Part shown: positions 25,271 through 38,416 of the stretch, piece after piece
Position numbering within the stretch: the first letter of the stretch is position 1
How the letters are laid out: every line of letters begins with the position of its first letter
Source of the DNA: Ptiloglossa arizonensis
Taxonomy: Eukaryota > Arthropoda > Insecta > Hymenoptera > Colletidae
Assembly (NCBI RefSeq): GCF_051014685.1
Contig: NC_135058.1
Coordinates: 7,726,811 to 7,790,810 of the forward strand
Direction: 5' to 3'
DNA: 64,000 nt
Position numbers and translations under genes: made by a program
Notes under the pieces: model-generated
Told to the model about the DNA's origin: nothing
Seen by the model: the letters and a program-made list of their open reading frames with translations, nothing else
Database searches by the model: none

Positions 25271-27900
25271 CGAACTTTATTGTAATTTAGCGTACAAACT
25301 GATTTTATTGGTTACCGGCTGAATTAAACGATGTCACTCGGGATACGATGCGCTGTTCGAACGGAGAGATTATTTTAACGCTTTGCGGTATACGATACTT
25401 TTTCGTTTTATTTTCTGGGTCATGGACGATGGGAGTTTCCGCTGCTACCTCACCTTCGAAGAGTTCGGTTGATATCTCAAGTACTGTCGACTCGGTCGAA
25501 AATTTTTATAGAACGAACAAATTTCCACGTACAATTTTTGTCAATCGTATTTTCGTTATAATGGTCCAGTGGATCGTACATTCTACGTATATATCGAGTA
25601 TTTCGAAATAGTCATCGCTCGCCGTTATACCGGAGAATGTACAATATCTTTACTCGAAACTTAGAAATGGTGGGCCTTCTACGAAATTAGCAAAATCATT
25701 TCCTTTCGTTTATAGAAGTAACGTACTAACTACATTACGAATCGTGAAATACGAGGAACGACAATTACTTTTAAACTACTCCAAAACGTCACTATAATCA
25801 TTGTGCAATCGACGAAGAGATACCTTTGTGTAGAAAAACGATACGAAATTGCAGAGGAGACTCATTTATATGAAATTTATTTTCGATGAAATTTATTCCG
25901 ACCGTTTGGTGTGGATTTAGCGAAGTTTTTAAATTTTACGTCATATTTTTGTATTCTAAACAAATTCGGAAGATGTAACGGTTTGTTGTTGCACGAATCG
26001 CGCATCGCGATCAGTGTTATCGATTTAAAGGGCGCGGCTTCGCTTTTAATAACGGTATAAACAGTTTCAGCAGTTTATCAATTAGCGCAGCAATAACGAG
26101 AATTTAAGAATTGTTTTAATTCTCTCGAAACATTTAACTTCATCAACTAGTACGCAAACGTACGATGTTTTACCATTAAATCCGTTAAATCGAACCGAAT
26201 GCGCGCTAACTATTCAAAAACTCAAACGAACCAAAGCTCAAACGATTTCTGCTTCAAAACTCCAACAAATTTTCCAATACGCTTCTTCCACAATATATCG
26301 TAGAAGTTTTTTTACATTCTACAATCATTTCGTCCCCATTTTCTCTACAGAATTCGATAAACAGATTCCTTGCAAATCGCCTAAAACAACGCCAAGAGAA
26401 CCACCACTCGAATTACTGGATTGTTCAATAAATTTCGTCGTTCGATAAAACTTGTCGAATAGTATAGTACCAGGTTGCTCGATAAGTTTCATCGAACAAC
26501 CTATTACACTCTCGAAGCAAATTTCTGCTCCAAAACTCCGATACAAACTCTTCAAACCTTCATTTTACTAACAATTCTTCTTACCTTGTAAAAATTCCGT
26601 ACGATCAACGGACAAATCGCGGACGATTCGCGCAGGTTACGATCGCCGGGACGCCGTTCGCGCTGCAATTTCAATAAACAAATTCCTCGGGAGCGCCACG
26701 TAAATCGCCACGGGACGAGAAAACACGAAGCTCGAAAGCCGAGACGGGCCCCGGTTCGCCGACGTTCATCACGATTGACGTTTATCGTCGTGAGATCTCG
26801 TCGAGTTGCAACCCCCAGTCACCCCTCTGTGCCCCGTGTTTCGTTCCCCAAACGCGTTCCGTTCGCCACGTTCAGCTCGTTGACGTTCCTGCGCGCACGA
26901 CGAATTAGTTTTCGATCAACCAGCTCGAAATTTCCCCGAGGAGACATTCCGCGAAGTTTCCCGTTTCCGTTGGGACCTGCACACAGGCTAAGTAATTTAA
27001 AGTAGCCCGAGATTGACCCGGTCCGTGTGCCAGTAATAATTGAGCGCCGCTGGAAGAACGCGAAGTTCACCTGGCCGGTGCTTCACCTCGACCCGACGAG
27101 ACGCTCGCCGACCGACCCCGTTGCGTCGCGACGCTCACCGGCTGTTATTGCATTCGCGAAAAGAATGGCTCGGGGTGTCTTGAGAATTGTCAGGGAGGAA
27201 TGAAATAGGTGGACGGACGGGGAGAAATAGTACAATTCGTTTCGTTCTCCTCATCGTAGTCAATCGATGGAATGCTCCGTAAGATCGAACGATAGACGCG
27301 AGTTTTGTTTGCTTTTCATTCGCCCGGGAGTACTGGCCGTTTTTTCGAGAACGTACAGTTCCCTGTCCTCCGCGTCTCGTATCGTCGTCTCGATTTCCCC
27401 TTTCTTTTTTTATTCTTCGTAGGGGAACGGTGAAGAATCATTCAGATCGCGTACCTTCTCGCGTTGATCGTTATCGCGTACCTTCTCGTACCTCTCACTA
27501 TCGAGATTCTTTTTTTCTTCTTCTTTTCTTTTTGAATGGCGGCTACTTAAAACGTCCTTTAATTCCATACACCTGTACGCGTGCACCAACTTGTCTCGTT
27601 CGAGCGAATGGAATATTCAGCGCGACGATCTTCCTGAAACGGGAAGATTGAATATTCATTATTGTCGTAGCCGATGTTTTCTTCGACAATATTGACGCTT
27701 TTAAGTTATAATCGCCCGAGCGAAAGATGTCGTTATCTTTCGGGTCGGGAATTCGTTGAAGGGTGCTCAAATTATTTACGATAACGTGTGCACGGAGAGA
27801 GGAGGAAGTTTGAGGAGGATACGGTGTTGAGCGAGTGGAATTAAAAAGATTGTGGGAGATTTTTGCACAGTTGTGGATATTACAAAGGCTGACTAAAGTG
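25271..27900 (+). other. TMTC1 intron, no gene seen
   Basis: AT-rich sequence to about 26600, then GC-richer. It includes a 16-base direct repeat ATCGCGTACCTTCTCG at 27446 and 27473. No gene is supported. Confidence 0.55.
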
Positions 27901-28046
27901 TCTGACCCAGTACGTCTGACCCAGTACGTCTGACCCAGTACGTCTGACCAGTATGTCTGACCCAGTACGTCTGACCCAGTACGTCTGACCCAGTACGTCT
28001 GACCCAATACGTTTGACAGCTTCTGTCTGACTTGGTACGTCTGAAA
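27901..28046. repeat. Minisatellite, about ten 14-bp units (TCTGACCCAGTACG)
   Basis: Units begin at 27901, 27915, 27929, 27943, 27956, 27970, 27984, 27998, 28012, 28026 and a partial at 28040. The first eight are nearly identical (one is 13 bp); the last ones are degenerate. The array should be polymorphic in length. It creates open frames with repeated QTYWVRRTGSDVLG on the minus strand, which are by-products of a 14-bp period and not a protein. Confidence 0.95.
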
Positions 28047-30619
28047 CTCTTTATAATTGTTCTTGCTTTTACACTTTCCAGCAAGATTGAAGTATCGTTA
28101 ATTTTTAGCGAAAACATTGTCGATATTTGAACTGCTGATTTTGCAAAAACAATTCCTACAGCAGTGTACTCAGGATTGTTTGAAAGGAGACAGTCTCCGC
28201 TTTCTCATTGCCGGATTTAATTTTCTCGAAGACGCTTCTATCCTCGGATACGGTGCAAGAAAGTGAAGATTCTCTTCTTCGAAAATTTTCCAATTCGAAC
28301 AACTCCACAAAGTTTGGTAAATTCTTTTCGCAATTTATTTTACATTTAATTTGAAGGCAGAAACCTTTCCTTTGCAAAGAGTTGTCGAAAGATTGTGTAC
28401 GATTTTTTATCGCCGATTTATCGCACTTTGAATGAGAAATGTACCGAGACAGTAGAGGTTTTTCTCTTTCAAACGAGGTACTGCTGTACGATTTTTTTTT
28501 CACAAAGTTTCAGAGGTTCAAATATCGTCAATTTGTTGGTCCAAAATTAACGTCCTCTCAATTTTTCCGCGAAGTGTATATTCGTGACTCTTCCAAACAT
28601 TTAACGCTGCGACTGACAAATTGGGTGGAGAAAATATTTGGTTTTGTAGTAAGAACTGTAAAAAAATTGTAGTTGTTTCCTACCAAAACAGAGAGTTCCA
28701 AAAATGTAAACGTAGTAGCAGAAATAAATTCAACGGAGCTGCTAAAAAAAATTCGTACGACTGTTTGTTCTGTTTCACTTCCGTTACAGCCGGTTTTATT
28801 TTGTAGCATGTGTTAATCTTCGCAAAAACTGCCGCTAAAAATTGTCTAGGGCTTAGCAACGCAACGGGCTGTAACGATCGATGAAACATTATACGCGTGT
28901 AGTTAACCAGATCACGGACAAGATACGAAGCGTTATTCTATCGATAGTGTAATCGGTTATATTAGGTCAGTTAGAATCGAGGATTATTGAAAGCGTAAAA
29001 GTTCAGCAATTTAGTGAAAAGATCAAATTCTATTCAAGTTCGCCGTGGCCCGGAAATCCGCGTTAATTGCAAACTTCGGAAATATTCGCGCAGCATCGAC
29101 GTTTCGATCAAAATTTTTTAATAACTTTTGCCGACTTGATGGCCTTCGTTCGTAAATAGCCATCCAAAACTCGAGACACCTTAGCCAACTCTAAACACAG
29201 CACTAACTATACTACAATGATAAAAATGACGCGAGTAACAAATCCGAAAGAATAAATTTTATCGTTTACATTTTCTAAAACGTCGATCCACGTTACGATA
29301 AAATTGAAGATATAGAATCCAAATTCAGCGGTAAAAATTTGTAAAAAGAAATTTCACCTCGGGATTTTGTATCGTGTAAACGAACGACTAATATTTACCT
29401 TCCTCGTAAAGATGCAATTTTTGAACAGAGCTTTATTCGCGCGAAACTTCCCTTGCTTATCGCGTCCCCGAACAAATAATTCCCACGCTCCAGAAATTTC
29501 CACGCAACGTAGAATTAAATACGACGCGGACGCCATTTGCATTGTTGCCATCGCGTATCACCGACGAACCAAATAGATATATCCCGGCGGAACTTTACAC
29601 GGCCATTACGCGGCCTTATGTTTACGATGATGCATTATGCGATTGCAATTTTACGACGTCGCGCTTTTACTATTATCCCGAGCGCGGCATAAACCGCGCT
29701 AGGGTCCGCGTATAGATATACACGCGGAGCCGGTCGGTAAATCAAGCGGGAGGAAAATCTCCCGAACACGTTGATCCGCGATAAAAATTCCCGACGCTGT
29801 CGTCGGCACAGAGACGTTACTCCGCGATACTAATGCATCCGGTTTTATTGTTTATCGACCGGTTGACTCGCGATCGACTTAACCCTTCGGTCGTCGCGGG
29901 AGATATCGAGAGGAGCCGAGGCTCGTTCGCGCGTTGAAATTCAATTTTCTTATGGATAGGAAGAAGCGGAGAGCTTCGAAGTGCCGTTTCGGTGCGAGGA
30001 AGCGTAAAGTGTCGAGCGAAATTGGAAATTTTCTTTTCTTTTCTTTTTTTTTTTCTTTCTTTCTTCGAGTTACGGATGCAAACAAAAACGATCCCATCGT
30101 ATCGCGAGAAAGACACTCCGCGAAATTCGGACTCGTGCGATCGCGGAGGAACGTGATCGATCGCGTACGAAAAACGAGGAGGAAAATTCTGGAGAGGAAT
30201 CGATCTAATAGTCGAGCGATTCGAGGTAAACAAACGAAGACGTTGCGTTTGTAAATACTTCGTAGCCGTGTACAGGCTTTGGTCGGAATAAGTATGAAAC
30301 ATTGGTTAGGAGGCGAGTCTCGAGACATTTGTTTAACGGACTTGGACACTTTCTCTCGTGGACAATACTGCACGGAGTTTCTGAAATATGCGGCCAAACT
30401 TGGGGAATATATTCCACTCGTTGCAATGGTACGAAATGTTACATAAACAGGAGTCTGTAAATACTTCCTCTTTGAGTTACAGACCTCGAAAGTTGCACAC
30501 GTTCTCGCATTAGAGAAGAGATTCCGTTATTCGAGGGGACTGTCGAGCATACGAATATTAGTTGCCGCTCGGATAGGATAGCGGCTTGTGAGCGGTTGCA
30601 GTTAGGCGTGGGATAAATT

Positions 30620-30672
30620 TACGGTATTATACCACGGTATAATAACTCACGGTATAAGTAATACACGGTGTA
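30620..30672. repeat. Short CACGGTATAA repeat cluster with perfect hairpin
   Basis: The motif (C)ACGGTATAA or a variant occurs four times in about 50 bases. Positions 30627-30644 form a perfect inverted repeat, ATTATACC-AC-GGTATAAT. The cluster is local and of unknown role. Confidence 0.6.
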
Positions 30673-33600
30673 ATTCGTTTACCGCGAGATACGGGATAAT
30701 GAAGCGCCCGAAATGACAAGATGCGGCCGGAGGGCTGCTTCTGAACCTAACCCCGAACCAAACACGAAAAGTTCGGCAACGTTCACTAAAGACCGAGCGA
30801 GTTTTATTGTTTATCGATTGGCCGTTGCGCCATCGACTCGAGTCTTCCCAGTCTCGAGAGTCTCCACCGAGGGAAATAACGCGTCCAGAACCGGTTCGTC
30901 TTCGCTTCGAAATTCAATTTCCACGCGGATGGGAGGACGAAAACACCCAAGTGTTGTTCCAACGTGAAAAAATTGAGAGTAAGAAACGGAGTACGAAATT
31001 TTTTCGACGTCGTTTTCGTATAGAGATCTTAGAACGAGACACAGAACCGACGTAAGCGTGATCGACGCTATTATTCGTGGACGAAATTAGGTGAACTCAT
31101 TTACCACGTGAACACTTTTCTTCGAACTAAACACGTCTAATCGCTATTCTCTGCGATTATTTTGAAACGTTGAGAAAAAACGCGATTCGTTCCAACAGAT
31201 ATTTATAACTCTTGTATCGAGTAACAAACGTTTCGCGATAAAATACGCTTCGAGTTTATAATAATCGAGGTTCGTTCGAACCTATGGGCGAGAATTGAAC
31301 GCATTAAAGTGTGCTTCGTGAAATACTTTAAAATATCGAGCGGTAATACACGCATGCGTGAAACAATTCGATCGTAACGCATGGAAGGAAAAATGATTAC
31401 TACACCGAAATTGATGAATCGATCGATCCCTCTGTCCGCGTCGATGGAACCGTGTGAAGTCAACATTAAGCATCAGCGTTGGTAACAAATGTATAGCGGC
31501 GATAGAGGATAATAGTAGGGCATCGTGGAAACAGTGTGGCCAATTCATTCACCGGCGTTTCCGGCGGATGAACAATACGTGTCTGCAGTACGTTCGCCGG
31601 TCTTTTCTACTATGGGCGCAGCCTCATTATTGTTCGCGAACGACAATGATCTATTTATTCGAAGCAACCCGTTTAAAGGAAGCACGATCGCTATTCGATA
31701 ACAATCGTCGATCTTCCGCTAACTCGTTATTACGTTCCAGCTGAATTATTAGATCCACAAGAACATCGACTCGTAAATTTCATTTCAGTTTAGTGTATTG
31801 ACAGAGCACACGTTACGTTTCGAAATATAGCATCACGACGCAATAGTAAACCGGTGACTGCGCCATATAATGGTTTCCAAATTTTTGGATAATTGTCGTT
31901 TAAAAAGTAGCAGCTTCGAATCGATGGAAAAACACTTCTACGATTGTTAAACTTTCTATCGACGTATCGATGGAAAGAGACGAGTTGTTTACATTCTCCT
32001 GAATTAAAAATTGTCTCCCATCGAGCTTGTATCGTACGTGTTCCTCGTTTTGGAGAATACCGCGCTAAGGGTTACGAAATTTACAACGAATGATCGGCGA
32101 ATAAAATCGTGAAATTTCAGGAAACGTGGAATCTGGATATTCTCAATTTATGATTCCTAAAGCGCGATAACTTCGCACGGAACACCATTACAGAGCTATA
32201 ATGGGGAATCGGATTTGCTATACGGTCGACAGTTCCTTCCTCTTCGTTCTTACTCTATCTCTCTCGGTTTCTGTCCCCGTATCCAGCTTTGTCGCTGCCT
32301 TAACTTTACGATCCGCTGCAACCATAAACTCGGTCTATCGAAAATTACGGGCGGGATATCCTGCAAGAACCGAACTACGTGGAACTGCCATTGAGCGAGT
32401 GCTCGCACGGCGCGAATATTGGCATCAAGGTGACGCTTATTGTCTACGTCCATTTGCGAAGTGAATAGACGGTATTTAATGGAATGGTACCGAACAAGTT
32501 TACTCACGGAAGAGTGAAACTTACGTGTACGTACCTGCACGATTCGCCCGGTACACCATGTCTGACGCAACACGATGCTCAGACTTGTGCCACTTAAACA
32601 TTCAAGATCGTGTCAAGTGACTATCAATTTTTTTGCCACGAAAGTGTCGAATAAAAACAGAAAAGTAAGAACGATTGATCAGATTTCAGCTCGAATATTG
32701 AATTCAATTTCGTCTTCGTTTCGATCGCATCAATTATTCATACATTGCAATCGCTGTACGTGAAAGGATCGTGTACAACTTTCAGTCACGGTTCGATAAT
32801 ATTGAACCATCGGATATAAATGTACAGACGAGATGCAAAATAATACGTAACGAATATAAGACAAAATTATCTAATACTTATACGATAATAGAATTATACA
32901 CGCACGAACGAATCGAACATCTTATATTCTTCCACTTGAGACACATCTGCGAACAATATTAAAACGATGTAAACAGTGATCACCGTAAATCCATGGAAAT
33001 GATATATTTGACAAGGGATGACTTCTGAATCGCGAAAATTACTTTAATAACTCGCTAGAGCTGTCCAGGGCGAGGTGTCGCTAAAGAGAACAAACAAGCC
33101 CCGCATTTTCCAAAGGAAATTACGAGTCTCGACGATTTGTTACAACGGGTTCTCCGCCAAGTGCAGCTGTTTAGTTCAGTCTGTCTTGATACACGTAACA
33201 AGCCATTGCACCCCGAACGTGTTCCATCTCGCTGTCCGAAATACACTAGATGATTTACGAGCGGTCATTTGTCGCGTTGGCTATCTGGAAATTTTACGTA
33301 AACGGGAAGTCGACGAAACGCTACCGGGGCATTAAATAAATATTAAAGGAACACGGTAACCCTTATTCAAGAGCTGCGAGATGAGACGCGCGAAAGGGGT
33401 TGGCTGCTGGCTGGGATGCGGGTAACACACTACGCCATACTGAACCTCCTTCTTATAAACGAAGCGGGTTATTTATTATCCAATAAAGAGACGCTCCTGG
33501 TAGGCGACACCCTTGCGGGTACATTGCCAGGGTTGTATCCTCTGACGTGTAAATATCGAGGTTTCCTTGTGACACTCTCCGGAGACCGGTCGGACACGTC

Positions 33601-36600
33601 CCATCTTTCACTCTGCTTTTCGACAGCTTATATACCCTGCGTCAATTAGAAGAGTCTTCGAATCTTACCGGAGATTTAGTCGGACGAGGTAAAGAAAATT
33701 CGAACACAGTTGGAAGGAATAACGCGGAGAAGGGTACATTTAGAGTTCACTTTATCTAAGAATTTTTCAGAACAAGACAAATATTCTTTTTCAACTCGTG
33801 TATTTCACGAAATCTATTCTTTCCAATTGTGTAACTTTTTATTCGCTAATTTTCGAAAGATATCTTCGAGTTTATATTATTATTTATATATGACTTGTTC
33901 GTTTCACGAAAACTCTTGATATTATTTGTTTTGAAATTTTTTATCTAGGTTTTTATGTAGGTTTATGTAAACCTAAAGGTCTACTTTGACGGAGAAGTGT
34001 TGAGTCGACGCAATTATAAAGAAAGTTTTTACGATCAACAAAATAACTGTTTTCTTTTCGGTCTACAAACGCTAAGAACAAGAGAAGAAGATCGCAGAAT
34101 ATTGCATACTTGAATAAAATCCACTGTATTAATACCTAGCCACAAAATTATGCAGGGAAGTCGTCCGAAAGTGGAGTAAACTCGATTAAAAGTTATCTAC
34201 CGCATCGATGCATAGAATAATAGACATTTTATGTAGAAGAACGGTGAACTGTTCAACTGGATTAGTAACTCGTTACGAGCCGGTGAATAAGAGACAAGAT
34301 GGCGTCACGGTTCTTTCGAAATGAATTCGGGTACTCGGATCGATCGTTGTGGGACAATTATCGTTTCCAAATTCACGCGTTCGGTGTTGGGTGAATTTCC
34401 TCGTCATCGCGTCGTCATCCTAACCCAGAACACGTTGATATACGTAAATTGTATCAAACATCGCCGATACGTGACGTCAAGTACGGAAACGCAACGAACG
34501 TCTTATCACTTTCATAAATTCTCTCCCTTGTGTCTCTTTCTTTTCTCGAAGCTGTCAAACACACCGCAGAGTCTTCCGTGGCAGCCATCAAGACTTTCCA
34601 TCATCTACCACCGCGAGTTCTCAACCAGACGTCGATTCCTTCGATAGAAATCCCTCGTCGTAACGTGTCGAATGTCCCTCCCCTCGTCATAGCCACTAGT
34701 CGACTGAACGATAACTGTATTCTTTCTTTGTGTTGACCGGCGCCCACTTTTACGGCCATTTGTCGGAGACCTACGGTTTTAGGCGGGTTTCTCCGAACCA
34801 TCGATGCCAACGGCACACAGAGTTTTCGAATGGTGTAGGTTAGGGTTCGTTCGTTCAAGTCTCGAACGTGTCCAGCTCGACTTAAGTCGAACGATCGTAG
34901 CAGAACTCGTACTTCCTGCGTACACGGTCGCAATGGATAGACGTATTGACAAATCCGCTGGCAACTCTGGAAAATGCATCCTCTTTCGAGTCTTTCCTTC
35001 TATCGGAGCATATTCCATCGAGTATTTTCGGTAACCATTCAAGTATCATATTCGTCCTTTTGATACCGAGAGAACTTTACCTTTATTGCTCTTTAATATT
35101 TTTTCTACGATACTTCTCACGATTATTTCGAGCTTCGTAACATCGTTCCGAAAAGGACACGTTCCAAGTATTGACAGTTGGACGAAGTATGGTTACACAA
35201 TGTTTGCTCCGTGCCCGATAAATTGTACTTATTTCTATCTACCTATTATCCGATCGTTTTTATCATTTATTTCCTCACGACTATATCGACGAGTCACCAT
35301 CGCGTGATTGTCACGTACAGTGGAAAATATACGATAAAAATCTACAAAAGATACTTTTATACGTTTAAGTCGCGTCAACTGTTTCAATTCTTATCGATTG
35401 CTCTATTTCTGTCGATAGTTTTGGTTTCCTTTGATAGTGCACCAAGAATTTCAATATTCTCTCCGTTGAAGTTGTCTTTTAGCGTTCACGGAGAGATTTC
35501 AGTTTCGAGCAGTGTTGTGGCAAATGTTCAACCGTAGTTGTCGTGTCACACACCGAGTAAATCGGTGCGGGAGTTTCTGATATTGTGTATTATTGTTACT
35601 TGAGGGGATTGTAGACGCGCGGGCAGATTCAGCGAAAAGAGCGTCCGTTAATTAACGACCATTTCGCTAGAAACCATTGAAATATATCTCGAGTCCAATC
35701 TCATACTCTAGGAACTCTCATACTCAAACTCTAACTCTCTGGACGTAACTCGCTACTCTCTATCCTAAAATACCTAACTGGCTTTCTGTACTTGGTACAC
35801 ACACTCTCTCTTGTATTTTATTGACTCTAACGGTATAGCTTGGTAACTCCTTCTAAAAACGCAACTGGATATCCAAAAGACTCTCGTACTCGAGCTCGTA
35901 ATTGGCGATCAGCACTTCAATTGTAATCTGTTCCACGAAACGTTGTTCTCGGCCATTTCGGTCTCGTTTTCTAACGAACAGCTCTCTCGTACCTGTAGTA
36001 TACAATAGATTGCTCGATAAGTTTTGTCGTGCGATAAGAAACGGAGCCATTGGGTTCGTCGTTTTACTTTTCTAAAGACGATACTACCGTTTGACGAACA
36101 CGTGTGAAGTTTCGCGCAGATCTGTCGACCGGTTCGTACATTTACAGTTGCTCGAAGTCGAAGTGTCTTAGTATTTTTTTTACAACGGAAAAACCAACAA
36201 AACTTACCGAACAATCCAGTATTATTCCCGGTGTACGATACATTATCAACTTACTTTACGAGTATGTCCAATAAAGACGTCAGAACACGCGATAACAGAA
36301 TGGAACGCAAGAGGGAGGATCGATCGTTATCCGATCCAACAAGAATATTAATCTTTCTCTTTCGTTCGATCGACTCGGTTAATATTCCGCGAGTCGACGA
36401 TTTAAATTTTTATACCGTAGATTTTATTATTCTATCGCGTTACGACTGTTCGATACTGCCGAGCATAGTAGGCGAAATCGTTTCATCAGCTCGAGGAGTG
36501 GGCAAAATATGCTCGTTTCGGTTACGTCTCTTATAATATCGTATATTCGCCGCGTTATATGCACCGTGGGCGTTAGTATCGTGCCTTTGTTCGACAAGAT

Positions 36601-38380
36601 AAATTCTCTTCGTACGATAAATTTCGCTGCTTTCTCTCATTCATCCGCAAGCTCGTGAGCCCCTTCCGAGGCTCTACACGCCACGTTATCTCGAACAGTT
36701 TCGCCAATAATTCACCGCCAGACGGAAAAACAATGGCGAGCGTGAGTTCGCTCGCTCTCAAAAAAGTCACGTCGCCGGTTAAAGGGAACGACTTATTTCA
36801 TCCGTTTCTGAGCTTGTGCTTCTTCCGTTTCAACGATGGTAACCCCCGTGCAACGCTCGCCTCGTGGACGAAACCACGTTGGAAAAAGTTCGATCGCATG
36901 ACCGAAAGAAATCTCGGGACACGCTTTAATAGCCACAATTTCTTAAATTGCCCGCGGATGATCGTATCTCGCGGAAAGATTTCGTGTCAGTGGCCTTTAT
37001 CGGCCCGTGTAAAAGAAAACGGGGGAGGGGGGCAACGGTGAAGGAACAGAGGGGGGCGAGGGGGGCCAAGAATGGAAAAAGTAGCCGTGTAGTCGGAAAG
37101 CTCGACAAAGCGGCTTTAATTAAAACTTTGTAGCGAGATAGCCCCGGGATATTTTCGGGGGCGAGCGTAAGCAATCTGAACTTAAGAGAAAAGGTCGAAG
37201 TTCTCGATAATGCTTCCAGCCAGACCTCGAGATATGAACATTGAAGGTCGAATTGGGTCTGGTAACTCGCGAGGAGGAATAGAACACGTCAGTCATCTGT
37301 CGAGAACAGCGAAAGCTTCGATCGATCGCAACCACGTTTGTCTTCGTCCTCTTTCTGCTTAATAAAACGGAACCGTCCCAATTTCGAACGATTTACGATT
37401 CGTGTACACGCTGTCTGGCCACAATGGTTTTTAACGACACAGCGTGTTTTTCATTACGGGGTTAATTGTTAACCGAGCTCGTCCTTTGTCCTTTGTCCCG
37501 TCTAGCGGAAACTGTCACGGGTAATATTCTGGAAAGTTTCCAAATCGTGCATAAGAGACGCGGGTGATATTCTCTTAATGCTACCAAACGGAACGATGCA
37601 CGTGGTTTTGGGTAATTTGTATAGTTTACAAATAAACGATTTCGAGTACATTCGAACGAGCGTTACTACCGCTCGAAAGTAGCACGCTTCGATCATCAGT
37701 GGAAATAAATCTTCTTTATACGCGTGTGGTTGCTTCATTTAGAAAATTACACTCTCGTGTGAAAAGTACATTACCTAGATACGATGTAAGTTAAAAATTG
37801 TGTGTCGTAAATATTCTTTAGGAAAACACGAAAAGTTTACAAACTTCTCTGTCGCGAGGGAACACGACGTATCGAGTTTGATCGTTTTCTAGAATACGAG
37901 ATTAGTTCGCGAGGAAAGATTATTCCAAGTGGAAAGAAAATTATAATTCTTATTTGAAATCGTACTTGAATAATTGATGTACGTATGAAAAAGTGTACAT
38001 TTAAAAACGGAGACTCAAATTTTTGATTATGTATAGTTTTGTAAATGAAGTTCAAGGGGTTCTTGCAAATGCTCGCAACGAGATAGTTCGAGTTGAACAC
38101 CAAGGGTGTACTAACGAGTAAAGCTGGGCAAGATTGGAATCGTAACGATGGGTAACGCATTGTCAAAAATACCGACAGCTCTGTGCCATTGAAGATCATC
38201 TCGAAGCGGCGGAAGAAAAGAGAGAGTTCGTTGTTAAAGTTTCGGCTCCTCGAGTTCTTGTTGGCGCGCTTGAGCTCGCATGAACTTCCAAGCGGGTTGC
38301 GTAACTGCAGTCGATTGATTTTCTCTCAACTCGATCTCAAGTTATTCTCCTGAACGTGCTACGCATCTCGAGGATCTTTC

Positions 38381-38415
<35 letters not shown>

Positions 38416-38416
38416 C
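38381..38416. repeat. (GA)n microsatellite
   Basis: An uninterrupted GA run of about 25 bases is followed by GAGAAAGAGAGAG. A simple repeat of this kind is common in insect introns and can bind GAGA-type factors, but nothing else here points to regulation. Confidence 0.9.

Noticed and set aside
27543..28117. Minus-strand frames with repeated QTYWVRRTGSDVLG
   Set aside because: They come from the 14-bp minisatellite, whose period is not a multiple of three, so the repeated peptide is a frame-cycling artefact.
32201..32464. An 87-codon frame with a hydrophobic start resembling a signal peptide
   Set aside because: There is no promoter, splice or domain evidence, the hydrophobic part begins only after residue 12, and the remainder has no recognisable motif.
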